From Burkholderiales bacterium (GTDB taxonomy: Bacteria; Pseudomonadota; Gammaproteobacteria; Burkholderiales; Burkholderiaceae_A): 64,000 nucleotides of DNA. A program made the translations under genes and the position numbers. The stretch lies in NCBI GenBank assembly GCA_027486725.1, contig JAIXOP010000015.1:341950-405949 (forward strand), written 5' to 3'. Below, one piece after another: positions 32,813 to 42,516 of this stretch. Below the pieces are notes generated by a model. The model worked only from the letters and a program-made list of their open reading frames with translations. It was not told where the DNA came from and ran no database searches. Position 1 is the stretch's first letter, and each line of letters opens with the position of its first letter.

Positions 32813-33950
32813 TCACTGGACGGGCGGTGGGATGTGCCCGCAGAAAGGCATCCAGCCCCTTGGATGTTCGACGCCGACCTGATTTCACCTCGACGGCATA
32901 GAGATCGCCATGCAGGTCCACCACATAGTCCACCTCGTGGTTGCCCTCACGCCAGTAAGAGATTCGGTCAATCCGTTGAATCATTTCAAGACCCACCGCG
33001 AGCTCAAACATGCGCCCGCGCATATCGTCATTTTCGACGGAACGCTCCCCCATCACTGCTGCGACCAATGCGGGACAGCCCGGCAGAAGCTTGGGGCTCG
33101 ATGAGCGCAATTGCCAGGGCTTGCTCGAATACTTTGGCAAGGCATGGAGTAGAAATGCGGCGCTATAAAGGTCCATGTAGTTCTTTACGAGCTCGACATT
33201 GCCGCTCTCCTGCATCTGGCCGAGGAGCTTTGTATAACTAATCTCTTGGGCCGGATAGGCGCTCAGAATTTCAAAGGACTGGCGAAATAGTGCGGGCTTG
33301 CGAACGCGCCCAAGAGTCAGAAGATCCTGACCAATCACCGGCTCGATGATGCTGTCGCGGATGTAGCCCTGCCAACGGGGCCAATCCCCCTGATAGGAAT
33401 GTGCGCCCGGATAGCCGCCACACACCAAGTAGTGCTCGAGCGAATCGCCGAATGCCTCTGACCACTCGGTATAAGTCCACTGCAACATTCGGAGAAGTTC
33501 GTATCGTCCCGCGAGGCTCTCGGTGAGGCCCCTTTGCAGACCCAAGGCACTCGACCCCAGCAACACCACCCGAAGTGCACCGGGTCGCGCATCCCATAGT
33601 GCCTTGACCATTTCGGGCCAATTCGGGACTTTCTGCACCTCATCCAAGATGAGTAAGGCCCCTCGCCCTTTTGCAAGTGCTACCTGCCACTGCTCCAAGA
33701 GCCACGACCGGCCCGCCGAAATGAGGTCATCGGCACTGGCGTAATGACTCACCAGATTGCGATGCCGCTCCAAGAGCTGACGCACGACGGTGGTCTTGCC
33801 CACCTGTCGCGGGCCCAGCAGTACCTGCATCCGAGGCCAATCCTGCACATCGGCAGCGGGCACATCCAGATGAAGACGACGCTCTAGGGTGCGCACCATC
33901 GGGTGCTCAAAACCAGAGGACGATGTCAATTGCGCAGTGTGAGAAGCCAT
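32736..33950 (-). CDS. AAA ATPase with DUF4143 C-terminal domain
   Basis: QVLLGPRQVGKTTVVRQLLE (Walker A), GALLILDEVQKVPNWPEMVKAL (Walker B), CGGYPGAHSY, YWREGNHEVDYVVDLHGDLYAVEVKSGR. Confidence 0.9.
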   Translation of the reverse strand: MASHTAQLTSSSGFEHPMVRTLERRLHLDVPAADVQDWPRMQVLLGPRQVGKTTVVRQLLERHRNLVSHYASADDLISAGRSWLLEQWQVALAKGRGALLILDEVQKVPNWPEMVKALWDARPGALRVVLLGSSALGLQRGLTESLAGRYELLRMLQWTYTEWSEAFGDSLEHYLVCGGYPGAHSYQGDWPRWQGYIRDSIIEPVIGQDLLTLGRVRKPALFRQSFEILSAYPAQEISYTKLLGQMQESGNVELVKNYMDLYSAAFLLHALPKYSSKPWQLRSSSPKLLPGCPALVAAVMGERSVENDDMRGRMFELAVGLEMIQRIDRISYWREGNHEVDYVVDLHGDLYAVEVKSGRRRTSKGLDAFLRAHPTARPVIIGPEGFATFAANPEAFLRAVAGPA

Positions 33951-33988
33951 TCCCGAGTTTGCCCCCCAAACCTATCAAATTCAATAGG

Positions 33989-34014
33989 TATACCTATCAA
34001 ATTTGATAGGTATA
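33989..34014. promoter_or_regulatory. 26-bp perfect palindrome plus adjacent imperfect copy upstream of DUF4143 ATPase
   Basis: TATACCTATCAAATTTGATAGGTATA; preceding half-copy CCTATCAAATTCAATAGG at 33971-33988. Confidence 0.75.
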
Positions 34015-34051
34015 ACGGTCGACCCCGAGGTGGTCGCCCCGGAGGGGCCGG

Positions 34052-34873
34052 TTAAAACCGCTCCAGCAGTGCCTTCAGGGGCATCTCTGGCGTGGGGTAG
34101 TCCATGCGGATGGAAGGCACCTTGCCCGTGGCTGGGTTGGGAATGTTCGAGGGCCCCTTGTAGACCACCAGCCGCCCAGAGTCGCGCTCGTAGACCAGCT
34201 TCAGCGGGTCGGCAAAAACACGCAGAAATGAATCCGGGGCGGCCGAGAGAATGATCAGCGCCTTGCCACCCAAGGAGGTCTCGCCCACCTTGGAAATCTT
34301 GAAGCGGTACTGGTCGCGCCGACCGACCACGCCAAATCGCAGGGCCACCTCGTCGCCCTTGGCCAGGGCAGGCATCTTGGTTTGGATGAGGGCGTGAAAG
34401 CCCGAGTCGGCGGCCAGGGGGGCCTCGGGGCTGCGGCTGATGCGGCCCTCTTTGCGCTCGCTGCCGCGCTGGGCATAGACCACCGCACCACTGCCATCGA
34501 CCCGCGAGATCGCCTCCTCATACGACATGCCGGGCAGGCGCATGCGCATCTCGGGCACGAAGGGGTCGTTGCGGAAATCGAGCGACTTCTCGCCGATCGA
34601 TTCGCCGGCGGGGGTGCGGTAGGTGATCAGGCCCTGCACCCATCGGCCATTCTCAAATCGCTGCTCGTGGGCCTCGGTGTAGAGAAACTCGCCCGTCTTG
34701 AGGTCGCGGGCCTCGCCCACGAAGCGAATCGTCTGCCCCGACGGTTCCGACGCGATTGCTGCCACGGGCGCAGCCCCCACTATGGCGAACACAGCGGCCA
34801 CTGCGGCCACAGCGGCCACTGATGCCACAGCGGCTGCCTCGGCCAGAACCGCCTTCGCAAAGCTTGCTCGCAT
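34052..34873 (-). CDS. exported protein of unknown function, DUF3108-like
   Basis: Ala/Val-rich signal peptide; IRFVGEARDLKTGEFLYTEAHEQRFENGRWVQGLITYRTPAGESIGEKSLDF...MDYPTPEMPLKALLERF; specific family not certain. Confidence 0.65.
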   Translation of the reverse strand: MRASFAKAVLAEAAAVASVAAVAAVAAVFAIVGAAPVAAIASEPSGQTIRFVGEARDLKTGEFLYTEAHEQRFENGRWVQGLITYRTPAGESIGEKSLDFRNDPFVPEMRMRLPGMSYEEAISRVDGSGAVVYAQRGSERKEGRISRSPEAPLAADSGFHALIQTKMPALAKGDEVALRFGVVGRRDQYRFKISKVGETSLGGKALIILSAAPDSFLRVFADPLKLVYERDSGRLVVYKGPSNIPNPATGKVPSIRMDYPTPEMPLKALLERF

Positions 34874-34875
34874 GC

Positions 34876-35970
34876 TTACTCTCCGGTGGGTTTTTGGAAA
34901 AGCGTGTGGACCACGCCCCACTGCTCGCCCTGGTCGTAGCCAAAGAGCTCGGCCACCGCCATATAAAACATGCGCCAGCGCTGGAACCAGACCGAGGCAT
35001 CCTTGCCGTAGCACTCGCGCAGCACCGGCATCACCTGAGCCCGCGCCGCATCGAGATTCTCCAGCCAGTGGTTCGAGGTCTTTTCGTAGTGCTGGCCGTT
35101 GACCCACCACTGCTGCACCACCTTCAGGTCGTCTTGGAAGTGGGTGAAGAGCTCCATGCTGGGCATGATGCCGCCCGAGAAGAAGTACTTGCTCATCCAG
35201 TCGGAGCTGTCGTTGACGGTGAAGTGGTAGGCCAGGGTCTTGTGGGCAAACACATGGACGAACATCTTGGCCCCGGGCTTCATCCAAGAGGCGATGCGCG
35301 CAAAGAGTGCCTTGTAGTTCTTCATGTGCTCGAACATCTCGATCGAGATCACGCGATCAAAGCCCGCCGGCACACCCTCGCAGGGAAATTGAAAGTCGAC
35401 GATGTTGGCCGTGATGACCTTGAGATTTTGGATGCCGCGCTCCCTCATGCGGGCCTCGATGTATTGCCGCTGGCCGTGGGAGTTCGAGAGCACCACGATC
35501 TCGCTGCCAGGGAACCGGGCAGCCATCCACAGCGAGAGCGATCCCCAGCCGCAGCCGAGCTCCAGAATGCGCTGGCCATCGGCTAGGCCAGCCCGCTCAG
35601 CATAGAGCGAGAGCATGGCCTCTTCGGCCTGCGCCAGAGTCTCGGAGCCGGTGGGGTAGAGGGCGCAGGAATACTTTTTGGCGGGTCCCAGGTGCAGGTG
35701 GAAAAACTCGGCCGGCACCTCGTAGTGCTGCTCGTTGGCCGCATCGGTCTCGATGGCGATGGGCGACTCCCTCAGGCCATCCACCAGCGACTGGTGGCGG
35801 ATGCGGGCGAGGTCGGGGCTGAAGGCAAATTCATCGCGCAGGCGCTGGCCCATCAGGCCACGCATGGCCGAGCGCTGCATGCTGTCGGGCACAAGGCCGC
35901 GCTCGCAGGCGGCGATGGCCAGGGATTTCAGGGCCTCGGAGAGGGCCGAGGGCTTGGAGTTCTGAGGCAT
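34876..35970 (-). CDS. cfa: cyclopropane-fatty-acyl-phospholipid synthase family methyltransferase
   Basis: HYEVPAEFFHLHLGPAKKYSCALYPTGSETLAQAEEAML...ILELGCGWGSLSLWMAARFPGSEIVVLSNSHGQRQYI...FEHMKNYKALFARIASWMKPG. Confidence 0.9.
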   Translation of the reverse strand: MPQNSKPSALSEALKSLAIAACERGLVPDSMQRSAMRGLMGQRLRDEFAFSPDLARIRHQSLVDGLRESPIAIETDAANEQHYEVPAEFFHLHLGPAKKYSCALYPTGSETLAQAEEAMLSLYAERAGLADGQRILELGCGWGSLSLWMAARFPGSEIVVLSNSHGQRQYIEARMRERGIQNLKVITANIVDFQFPCEGVPAGFDRVISIEMFEHMKNYKALFARIASWMKPGAKMFVHVFAHKTLAYHFTVNDSSDWMSKYFFSGGIMPSMELFTHFQDDLKVVQQWWVNGQHYEKTSNHWLENLDAARAQVMPVLRECYGKDASVWFQRWRMFYMAVAELFGYDQGEQWGVVHTLFQKPTGE

Positions 35971-35978
35971 GGGCTGCT

Positions 35979-36761
35979 TTACCTTTTGGGGAACCAGGGG
36001 ATGAAGGACGACGTGGTGCGGATGTACTCGGCGTATTCGGGGCGGGTGCGGGCTGCCTGGGCCTCGGTGGTCGGAATGCCCGAGAGCTTCAACAGCAGAA
36101 AGGCCATCACCAGGGGCGGCAGCAGGGCAATCGCGCCATAGAGTGCACCCACGGCCAGCGGCAGGTAGGCCACCCAATGCAGCACCTCAAAGAAGTAGTT
36201 GGGGTGGCGCGAGTACTTCCAGAGGCCTTGACGGCAGACGCGGCCCTTGTTGGCGGGGTTGGCCTTGAAGGCGGCCAGCTGCCGATCAGCGATGGCCTCG
36301 CCCGCCACCGACACCACCCAGATCGCTAGGGTGAGAACCACCACCCAGGGCGCCGGGGCGGTCTCGCGCATCGAGATGCTCAAGAGCCCCAAGGAAATCA
36401 GCATCGAGAAGATGACCTGGTATTGGAAGAACTCCCACATCTTGTAGTCGGCACGGCTTCCCCACTCGGCCCGCAGCTTCGCGTAGCGGCCATCTTCGGG
36501 CTTGCCGTGGTTGCGCACCCAGAGGTAGAGGCCCAGGCGCAGACCCCAGACCGCAGGCAGCACGGCCACAAGCGCCCGCACCACATCGGGCGCGGTGGAA
36601 AAGGCGGCATAGAGGGGGCCCAGCAGCCCCAGGGTGATGGCCCAGACAGCATCCACGATGCCCGCATTTTTGGTGCGGAGCTGGACCTGCCAGGTGAGGG
36701 TGAAGAGGGTGCTGAGCAGTACGGCGCCCAGCAAGAAGGTCTGCCAAGGAGCGAGGGTCAT
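35979..36761 (-). CDS. DUF1295 membrane protein (steroid 5-alpha reductase-like family)
   Basis: GIVDAVWAITLG...LGLYLWVRNHGKPEDGRYAKLRAEWG...GLWKYSRHPNYFFEVLHW. Confidence 0.9.
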   Translation of the reverse strand: MTLAPWQTFLLGAVLLSTLFTLTWQVQLRTKNAGIVDAVWAITLGLLGPLYAAFSTAPDVVRALVAVLPAVWGLRLGLYLWVRNHGKPEDGRYAKLRAEWGSRADYKMWEFFQYQVIFSMLISLGLLSISMRETAPAPWVVVLTLAIWVVSVAGEAIADRQLAAFKANPANKGRVCRQGLWKYSRHPNYFFEVLHWVAYLPLAVGALYGAIALLPPLVMAFLLLKLSGIPTTEAQAARTRPEYAEYIRTTSSFIPWFPKR

Positions 36762-36819
36762 GGGGTCTCCAAATGGGTTCTAAGAGTCGTGGAGCGCGAG
36801 TTGGTTCACACTGGCAGCC

Positions 36820-37104
36820 ATGCTACCCGTTTGCCTTCCCATCAACCCCGAGTGGGTCGGCGCCGCCGCGGCGGTGCTCACCACCGTGGCGTTTGTCCCC
36901 CAGGCCGCCCAGGCGATCCGCTCGCGCGATCTGCGGGGCGTTTCGCTCAGCATGTATGCCCTGTTCAGCTCAGGGGTATTCCTCTGGCTGATCTATGGCC
37001 TCTTGCGGGGCAGTTGGCCGATCATTGTGGCCAACAGCATCACCCTGATCCTGGCCCTCACCATCCTCGTGCTGAAGGCCAGATCCAGCCCTCCGCCCAA
37101 GTAG
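36820..37104 (+). CDS. SemiSWEET-family transporter
   Basis: 94 aa, 3 TM; VGAAAAVLTTVAFVPQAAQAIRSRDLRGVSLSMYALFSSGVFLWLIYGLLRGSWPIIVANSITLILALTILVLK. Confidence 0.9.
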   Translation: MLPVCLPINPEWVGAAAAVLTTVAFVPQAAQAIRSRDLRGVSLSMYALFSSGVFLWLIYGLLRGSWPIIVANSITLILALTILVLKARSSPPPK

Positions 37105-37128
37105 TTTTTGCTGACACCGATCGACACC

Positions 37129-39831
37129 ATGAACAGCTTTCGCGACGCCGCTGCCCCCACATCCCAGCCCCCCGTGGTGCGCCTGGCCGACTACCAGCCA
37201 CCCAGCCACACCGTGGGCCCCGTCGACCTGCATTTTGCCCTGGGGCTGGCCGAGACCATCGTCACCATCGCATTTCCCTTCGAGGCCCGGATTCCGGGGG
37301 CGCCGCTGGTGCTCGACGGTGAAGAGCTCACGCTGCTCTCAGCCCAGCTCAACGACGAGCCCCTGCCTGCAAAGGCCTACACCGCCACCCCCGATCAGTT
37401 TGTGTTGCACGCCCCACCGGCCCAGGGCCGACTCTCGCTCACGGTGCGCATCCATCCCGAGGCCAACACCGAGCTCATGGGCCTGTATGCCAGCCGAGGA
37501 GGCCTCTACACCCAGTGCGAGTCGCAGGGCTTTCGGCGCATCGCCTACTTCCTCGACCGCCCCGATGTGATGACCACCTACCGGGTGGTGCTGCAGGGTC
37601 CGGCGGATCTGTTTCCCACCCTGCTTTCCAACGGCAACCTGGAGTCGGAGACCACCGAGAACGGTGTGCACACCGCCGTCTGGCATGACCCCTTTCCCAA
37701 GCCCTGCTACCTCTTTGCGCTGGTCGCGGCTCGGCTGGCCCACATCGAGAGCTGGGTGACCACCCGCAGTGGCAAGAAGAAGCTGCTGCAGGTCTACACC
37801 AAGCCCGAAGACCTAGGCCGGGCGCAGTTTGCGCTGCAGAGCCTGGAGCGCTCAGTGGCCTGGGATGAACATCGATTCGGCTTCGAGCTGGACCTCGAGC
37901 GGTTCATGATCGTGGCCGTGCCCGACTTCAACTCGGGCGCGATGGAAAACAAAGGCCTCAACCTCTTCAATACCCGGTTCATCCTGGCCGACCCGGACAC
38001 CGCCACCGACCGCGACTACGAGCTGATCGAGGCCGTGATCGGCCACGAGTATTTCCACAACTACACCGGCAACCGCATCACCTGCCGCGACTGGTTTCAG
38101 CTCACGCTGAAGGAAGGCCTCACGGTCTTTCGCGACCAGGAGTTCACCGCCGACATGCTGGCCGAAGGTCTCAGCGCCGAGCAGGCGGCCAGCGCCCGGG
38201 CGGTCAAGCGCATCGATGACGTGCGGGTGCTGCGTGCAGCCCAGTTCCCTGAGGATGCGGGCCCTATGGCCCACCCGATTCGGCCAGCGCAATACGAAGA
38301 GATCCGCAACTTCTACACGGCCACTGTGTATGAAAAGGGCGCCGAGGTCATCCGCATGCTCCAGACGCTGTTTGGGGTCGAGGGCTTTGCCAAGGGCATG
38401 GCGCTCTACTTCGAGCGCCACGACGGCACGGCTGCCACCTGCGAGGACTTTGTCTCGTCGATTCTCGATGCCAACGGCCGCAACGATCTCATGGCGCAGT
38501 GGATGGGCTGGTACCGAACGCTGGGTACACCGCAGCTGCGCATCACCACCGAGTGGGATTCGGCCCGTGGCGAACTGCAGATGCATCTGGAGCAGAAGCT
38601 CGATCCGCGCAACGCTGCGCTTGCGCCCGAGGTGACCGCCCTGCCCATTCCCATCCGTTGGGGGCTGCTCACGGCCGACGGGCACCCGCTGCCAGTGCCC
38701 GGAAGCGATGTGCTGCTCATGCACAGCCCCCGACTCACGCACACCATCCACCTGCCCATGGCCGCGGGTGGACCCGCGCCCATGGTGTCGGCCCTGCGGG
38801 AGTTTTCGGCGCCGGTGCTGCTGGAGCCGCCCGCCCCAGAGACACTCGCCATCATTGCCGCCCAAGACAGCGACGCCTTCAACCGCTGGGATGCGCTGCA
38901 GCAGCTCATCCTCGACCAGCTCATGCCCAGCCCCACGGCAGGCCGGGACCTGGTGCTCAGCGCCATGGCGGCCACCCTGGCCGATGAGCGCTTGAGTCCG
39001 GCATTCATGGCCCAGGCGCTTTCCTTGCCGAGCGAGTCGGTGGTGGCCGAGGCCTACAGCCTGCGGGCCATTGCGGCAGACCCCGAGGCGATCCATGCCC
39101 GTTGCGAGTCTCTGAAGCGTGCCATGGCGAGCCATCCATCGATCCGTGCGTCGCTGTTGCGGTGGGATGCCGAGGTGGATGTGGAGGCCCAGCGGACCTA
39201 CGCGCCCGATCCCTTGTCTTCGGGGCGCCGCGCCCTGGCGCTGCTTGCCCAGGCACTGCTGCTGCCCACCCGCGATGCGCAGGAGGCTGGCCGGGTGCTG
39301 CTGCAGCGCCTGCGGATTTCACCGCACATCACCGGCCGCATCGCCCACCTGCATGGGCTGCTGCGGCTCTCGGGCGATGCTGCAGCCGAGGGCCTCGAGA
39401 TTTTTTATCGTCAGGCCCAGGGCAATGCGCTGGCGCTGGACAAGTGGTTCAGCGCCCAGGCCATGGCCTGCCCGCTGGGCGACCCCACCGGCTCGGGGGT
39501 GGTGGACCGCATCCACGCCCTGCTGCAGCACGCCGACTACGACGTGACCAACCCCAACCGGGTGCGCGCCGTGCTCTCCACCTTCTTCAGCCAGAACCCG
39601 GTGGGCTTTCATCAGGCCGATGGTCAGGGCTATGCCCTCTGGGCCGATGCCCTGGGGACGCTCGATGCGCGCAACTCGCAGCTGGCTGCGCGGCTGGCGC
39701 GCAGCCTGGATCGTTGGGCGATCTATGAGCCCGGGCGCAAGGAGAAGATGCGGGCGGCGATTGCCCAGCTTGCCGCCAAGCCGGGTTTGTCGCCCGACAT
39801 GGCGGAGGTTTGTGGGAGGTTGTTGGTTTAG
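37129..39831 (+). CDS. pepN: aminopeptidase N (M1 family)
   Basis: GAMENKGLNLFN, VIGHEYFHNYTGNRITCRDWFQLTLKEGLTVFRDQEFTAD. Confidence 0.97.
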   Translation: MNSFRDAAAPTSQPPVVRLADYQPPSHTVGPVDLHFALGLAETIVTIAFPFEARIPGAPLVLDGEELTLLSAQLNDEPLPAKAYTATPDQFVLHAPPAQGRLSLTVRIHPEANTELMGLYASRGGLYTQCESQGFRRIAYFLDRPDVMTTYRVVLQGPADLFPTLLSNGNLESETTENGVHTAVWHDPFPKPCYLFALVAARLAHIESWVTTRSGKKKLLQVYTKPEDLGRAQFALQSLERSVAWDEHRFGFELDLERFMIVAVPDFNSGAMENKGLNLFNTRFILADPDTATDRDYELIEAVIGHEYFHNYTGNRITCRDWFQLTLKEGLTVFRDQEFTADMLAEGLSAEQAASARAVKRIDDVRVLRAAQFPEDAGPMAHPIRPAQYEEIRNFYTATVYEKGAEVIRMLQTLFGVEGFAKGMALYFERHDGTAATCEDFVSSILDANGRNDLMAQWMGWYRTLGTPQLRITTEWDSARGELQMHLEQKLDPRNAALAPEVTALPIPIRWGLLTADGHPLPVPGSDVLLMHSPRLTHTIHLPMAAGGPAPMVSALREFSAPVLLEPPAPETLAIIAAQDSDAFNRWDALQQLILDQLMPSPTAGRDLVLSAMAATLADERLSPAFMAQALSLPSESVVAEAYSLRAIAADPEAIHARCESLKRAMASHPSIRASLLRWDAEVDVEAQRTYAPDPLSSGRRALALLAQALLLPTRDAQEAGRVLLQRLRISPHITGRIAHLHGLLRLSGDAAAEGLEIFYRQAQGNALALDKWFSAQAMACPLGDPTGSGVVDRIHALLQHADYDVTNPNRVRAVLSTFFSQNPVGFHQADGQGYALWADALGTLDARNSQLAARLARSLDRWAIYEPGRKEKMRAAIAQLAAKPGLSPDMAEVCGRLLV

Positions 39832-41267
39832 CTGTTCGGTTGGCTGGTCGGTTGGCTGGTCGGTTGGCTGGTCGGTTGGCTGATGGGCGCCGTTTGGGCC
39901 AAGATCCTGGCGAGGCCACCGGCCCAGTACAAGGGCCAGACATGATGGGCCGGATGGTCTGGGGTTCCCAACACCTCAGGGCTCTCGGTGCCCAGCGTGC
40001 CTGCGAGTTTGAGGGTGGTGCCAGGCCGATGCTTGTGAATGTATGAGGCGAGGGACTTCGCGCGGGTCCGATGAGAGCTCTTCACCTCGAGAGGCAGGAT
40101 GCTTCCATCGGCGGTTGTGAGGAGAAACTCGACTTCTGCTCGCGCGTCCTGCCACGAAAAACACGGTTCCATTCCCTGAGCCGCCAACTCCTGTGCCACA
40201 AAATTCTCTGCGACGAATCCCTTGTAGGCATATCCCTGGCCCTGAATCTGTGGGTAGGTGAGGCCCAGGGATCGGCCGAGCAGGCCCACATCGAAGGCAA
40301 AGAGCTTGATTCGATTCTGCTTCGCTTGCGCAGCCAGAGGGTGAGACGGGCGTCCCTCCACCACTTGCGACTTCAGCACCAGGCGACTGCGGTGAAGCCA
40401 CTCGATGGAGGACTCGAAATCGGCATAGCGGTTTTTCCTGGGTGCGATGTCCTTGAACTGAAACCGGCCAACAGAGCCGTCCAACGCCGCCGACAGTTGG
40501 GCGGGAACGGCTGCAAACACTGCTGCCAGCAGTTGGGCATTGACTTTCCCTCCGTACTTCCCGAAGTCTCGGGCATAGCCTTCCAGAAGGTTTGCCTGAA
40601 TGGCTGCAACGCCCTGCACGCGCTCGACCAGAGGCCGGCGCTCCTCCAGCCAATGCGCCACGGCCTCGGGCATCCCCCCGACGAAGAGGTAGTCCAGCAG
40701 GAGCGCCCAGAGCGCTTGGTGGGCCGTCGGCGATCGCCGCCGAGCTTGGAACGCATCCCAGAGCAGTCGATGACTTTCGGAGGCGTGGGCATGTGCTGCA
40801 ACAAACTCGGCGAAGGTTATGGGCCGCAAGATGTGCATGTCCACCTTGCCCACGGGAAAACTTCCCAGGAGTCCGATGTTGGAACCGCTGGCAGCGATGT
40901 GCGCTTGTGGCATCTGCTCCGCAAAGAACTTGAGCGATTGAACCGCCCTCGGGCACTCGCCGATTTCATCGAGGATGATCAGCTCTTTCGCAGGATCGAG
41001 CTGCCGACCAGCGATCAGCGAGAGTTCTGAAATGATGTCTTCGGGGGAAAGCGAGCGCTCAAAGGCGGCGACAAGGCCGGGAGACTCCAAAAAATCGAAC
41101 CGGACCGAGCGCTCGTAGTGGGCAGCGAACATCTCCTTCAGAAGATAGGTCTTGCCGGTCTGGCGAGCCCCATCGAGCAAGAGCGGCTTGCGGCTGGTAG
41201 CCGCCCTCCAGCCCAAGAGGCGATCCAGGATCGTGCGGCGAATGCGGTGCGGCGTCGGATGGCTCAT
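39828..41267 (-). CDS. AAA ATPase with DUF4143 C-terminal domain (second, divergent copy)
   Basis: PLLLDGARQTGKTYLLKEMF, ELIILDEIGECPRAVQSLKFF, GGMPEAVAHWLEE, RAEVEFLLTTADGSILPLEVKSS. Confidence 0.92.
   Translation of the reverse strand: MSHPTPHRIRRTILDRLLGWRAATSRKPLLLDGARQTGKTYLLKEMFAAHYERSVRFDFLESPGLVAAFERSLSPEDIISELSLIAGRQLDPAKELIILDEIGECPRAVQSLKFFAEQMPQAHIAASGSNIGLLGSFPVGKVDMHILRPITFAEFVAAHAHASESHRLLWDAFQARRRSPTAHQALWALLLDYLFVGGMPEAVAHWLEERRPLVERVQGVAAIQANLLEGYARDFGKYGGKVNAQLLAAVFAAVPAQLSAALDGSVGRFQFKDIAPRKNRYADFESSIEWLHRSRLVLKSQVVEGRPSHPLAAQAKQNRIKLFAFDVGLLGRSLGLTYPQIQGQGYAYKGFVAENFVAQELAAQGMEPCFSWQDARAEVEFLLTTADGSILPLEVKSSHRTRAKSLASYIHKHRPGTTLKLAGTLGTESPEVLGTPDHPAHHVWPLYWAGGLARILAQTAPISQPTSQPTSQPTSQPNS
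39836..39883. repeat. 4 x 12-bp tandem repeat TCGGTTGGCTGG
   Basis: Immediately after pepN stop; encodes (SQPT)n C-terminal tail of the DUF4143 ATPase on the minus strand. Confidence 0.9.
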
Positions 41268-41292
41268 GCGTCTGACCTCCTCAGAGTTCGAC

Positions 41293-41341
41293 TTTTATGC
41301 GCATAAAAATGTAAATATATACATTTTTACGCGCATAAAAA
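41293..41341. promoter_or_regulatory. cluster of AT-rich inverted repeats upstream of DUF4143 ATPase
   Basis: TTTTATGCGCATAAAA (41293-41308), AAAAATGTA/TACATTTTT (41305-41328), TTTTTACGCGCATAAAAA (41324-41341). Confidence 0.7.
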
Positions 41342-41435
41342 TGTTTTATCTTGATCTCCCCCTAAAGGAAAGCCTGTCACGAATGGGTCACGCCACTGAC
41401 ATATTCTCGGGGCATCTGCGGCTCGGCGACCCCTG

Positions 41436-42455
41436 ATGACGTCCGCAACCCTCACCACCGCCCCACCACCTCCACCAAGTCCCACACCCCCAACCCTCGC
41501 TGCCTGCACATTCCAACTCCACCAAGCCATGAGCACTGATAAGACCCTCTCTGCCGCCGCCCACGACGACCTCATCGACAGCTACGACGAGGAGCTGGAA
41601 ATGGAGCTCGACGACGACCGTCTCGATGCCCTGCTCATGGAGGGAGACTCCGGCAGCTCGGCCCAGGCCCGCGAGGGGGGCATCGATCGCCGGATTTATT
41701 TCCGCGAACTCTTCCGGCTGCAAGGCGAGCTGGTGAAGCTGCAGGACTGGGTCGTCCACAAGGGCCTGAAGGTGGTGGTCATCTTTGAAGGCCGGGACGC
41801 GGCCGGCAAGGGCGGTGCCATCAAGCGCATCACCCAGCGGCTCAACCCCCGCGTCTGCCGAGTGGCGGCACTTCCAGCCCCATCGCCGCGCGAGCGCACC
41901 CAGTGGTACTTCCAGCGCTATGTGCAGCACCTTCCCGCGGCCGGCGAGATGGTCCTCTTCGATCGCAGCTGGTACAACCGGGCCGGTGTGGAGCGCGTGA
42001 TGGGCTTTTGCTCCGAAGAGGACTACCAAGAGTTCTTCCGCAGCGTGCCCGAGTTCGAAAAAATGCTCGTGCGCAGCGGCATCATCCTCATCAAGTACTG
42101 GTTCTCGATCACCGACGAAGAGCAAGAGGCGCGCTTCCAGATGCGCATCCGCGACCCGCTCAAGCAGTGGAAGCTCTCGCCGATGGACCTCGAGAGTCGC
42201 CGCCGCTGGGAGGACTACACCAAGGCCAAGGAGATGATGCTCGACCGCACGCACATCCCCGAGGCCAAGTGGTGGATCGTGGAGGGCGTGGACAAGAAGC
42301 GGGCTCGCCTGAACTGCATTCGACACCTGCTCGAGCAGATCCCTTATGAGGAGGTTCCCCACCAGCCGGTGGTTCTGCCGCCGCGAGAGCACGACCCCTC
42401 CTACACCCGGCACCCAGTGCCGCCGGAGCTGTATGTGCCGAGCTATTACAGCTGA
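41436..42455 (+). CDS. ppk2: polyphosphate kinase 2
   Basis: VVIFEGRDAAGKGGAIKRITQRLNPRVCRVAALPAPSPRERTQWYFQRYVQHLPAAGEMVLFDRSWYNRAGVERVMGF; start may be internal at 41529. Confidence 0.95.
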   Translation: MTSATLTTAPPPPPSPTPPTLAACTFQLHQAMSTDKTLSAAAHDDLIDSYDEELEMELDDDRLDALLMEGDSGSSAQAREGGIDRRIYFRELFRLQGELVKLQDWVVHKGLKVVVIFEGRDAAGKGGAIKRITQRLNPRVCRVAALPAPSPRERTQWYFQRYVQHLPAAGEMVLFDRSWYNRAGVERVMGFCSEEDYQEFFRSVPEFEKMLVRSGIILIKYWFSITDEEQEARFQMRIRDPLKQWKLSPMDLESRRRWEDYTKAKEMMLDRTHIPEAKWWIVEGVDKKRARLNCIRHLLEQIPYEEVPHQPVVLPPREHDPSYTRHPVPPELYVPSYYS

Positions 42456-42516
42456 GATCCCGAAAACAGGGGCTTGAAACTAGCGGCGGAAGCCAACGGC
42501 GATAGATTCGACTGCC

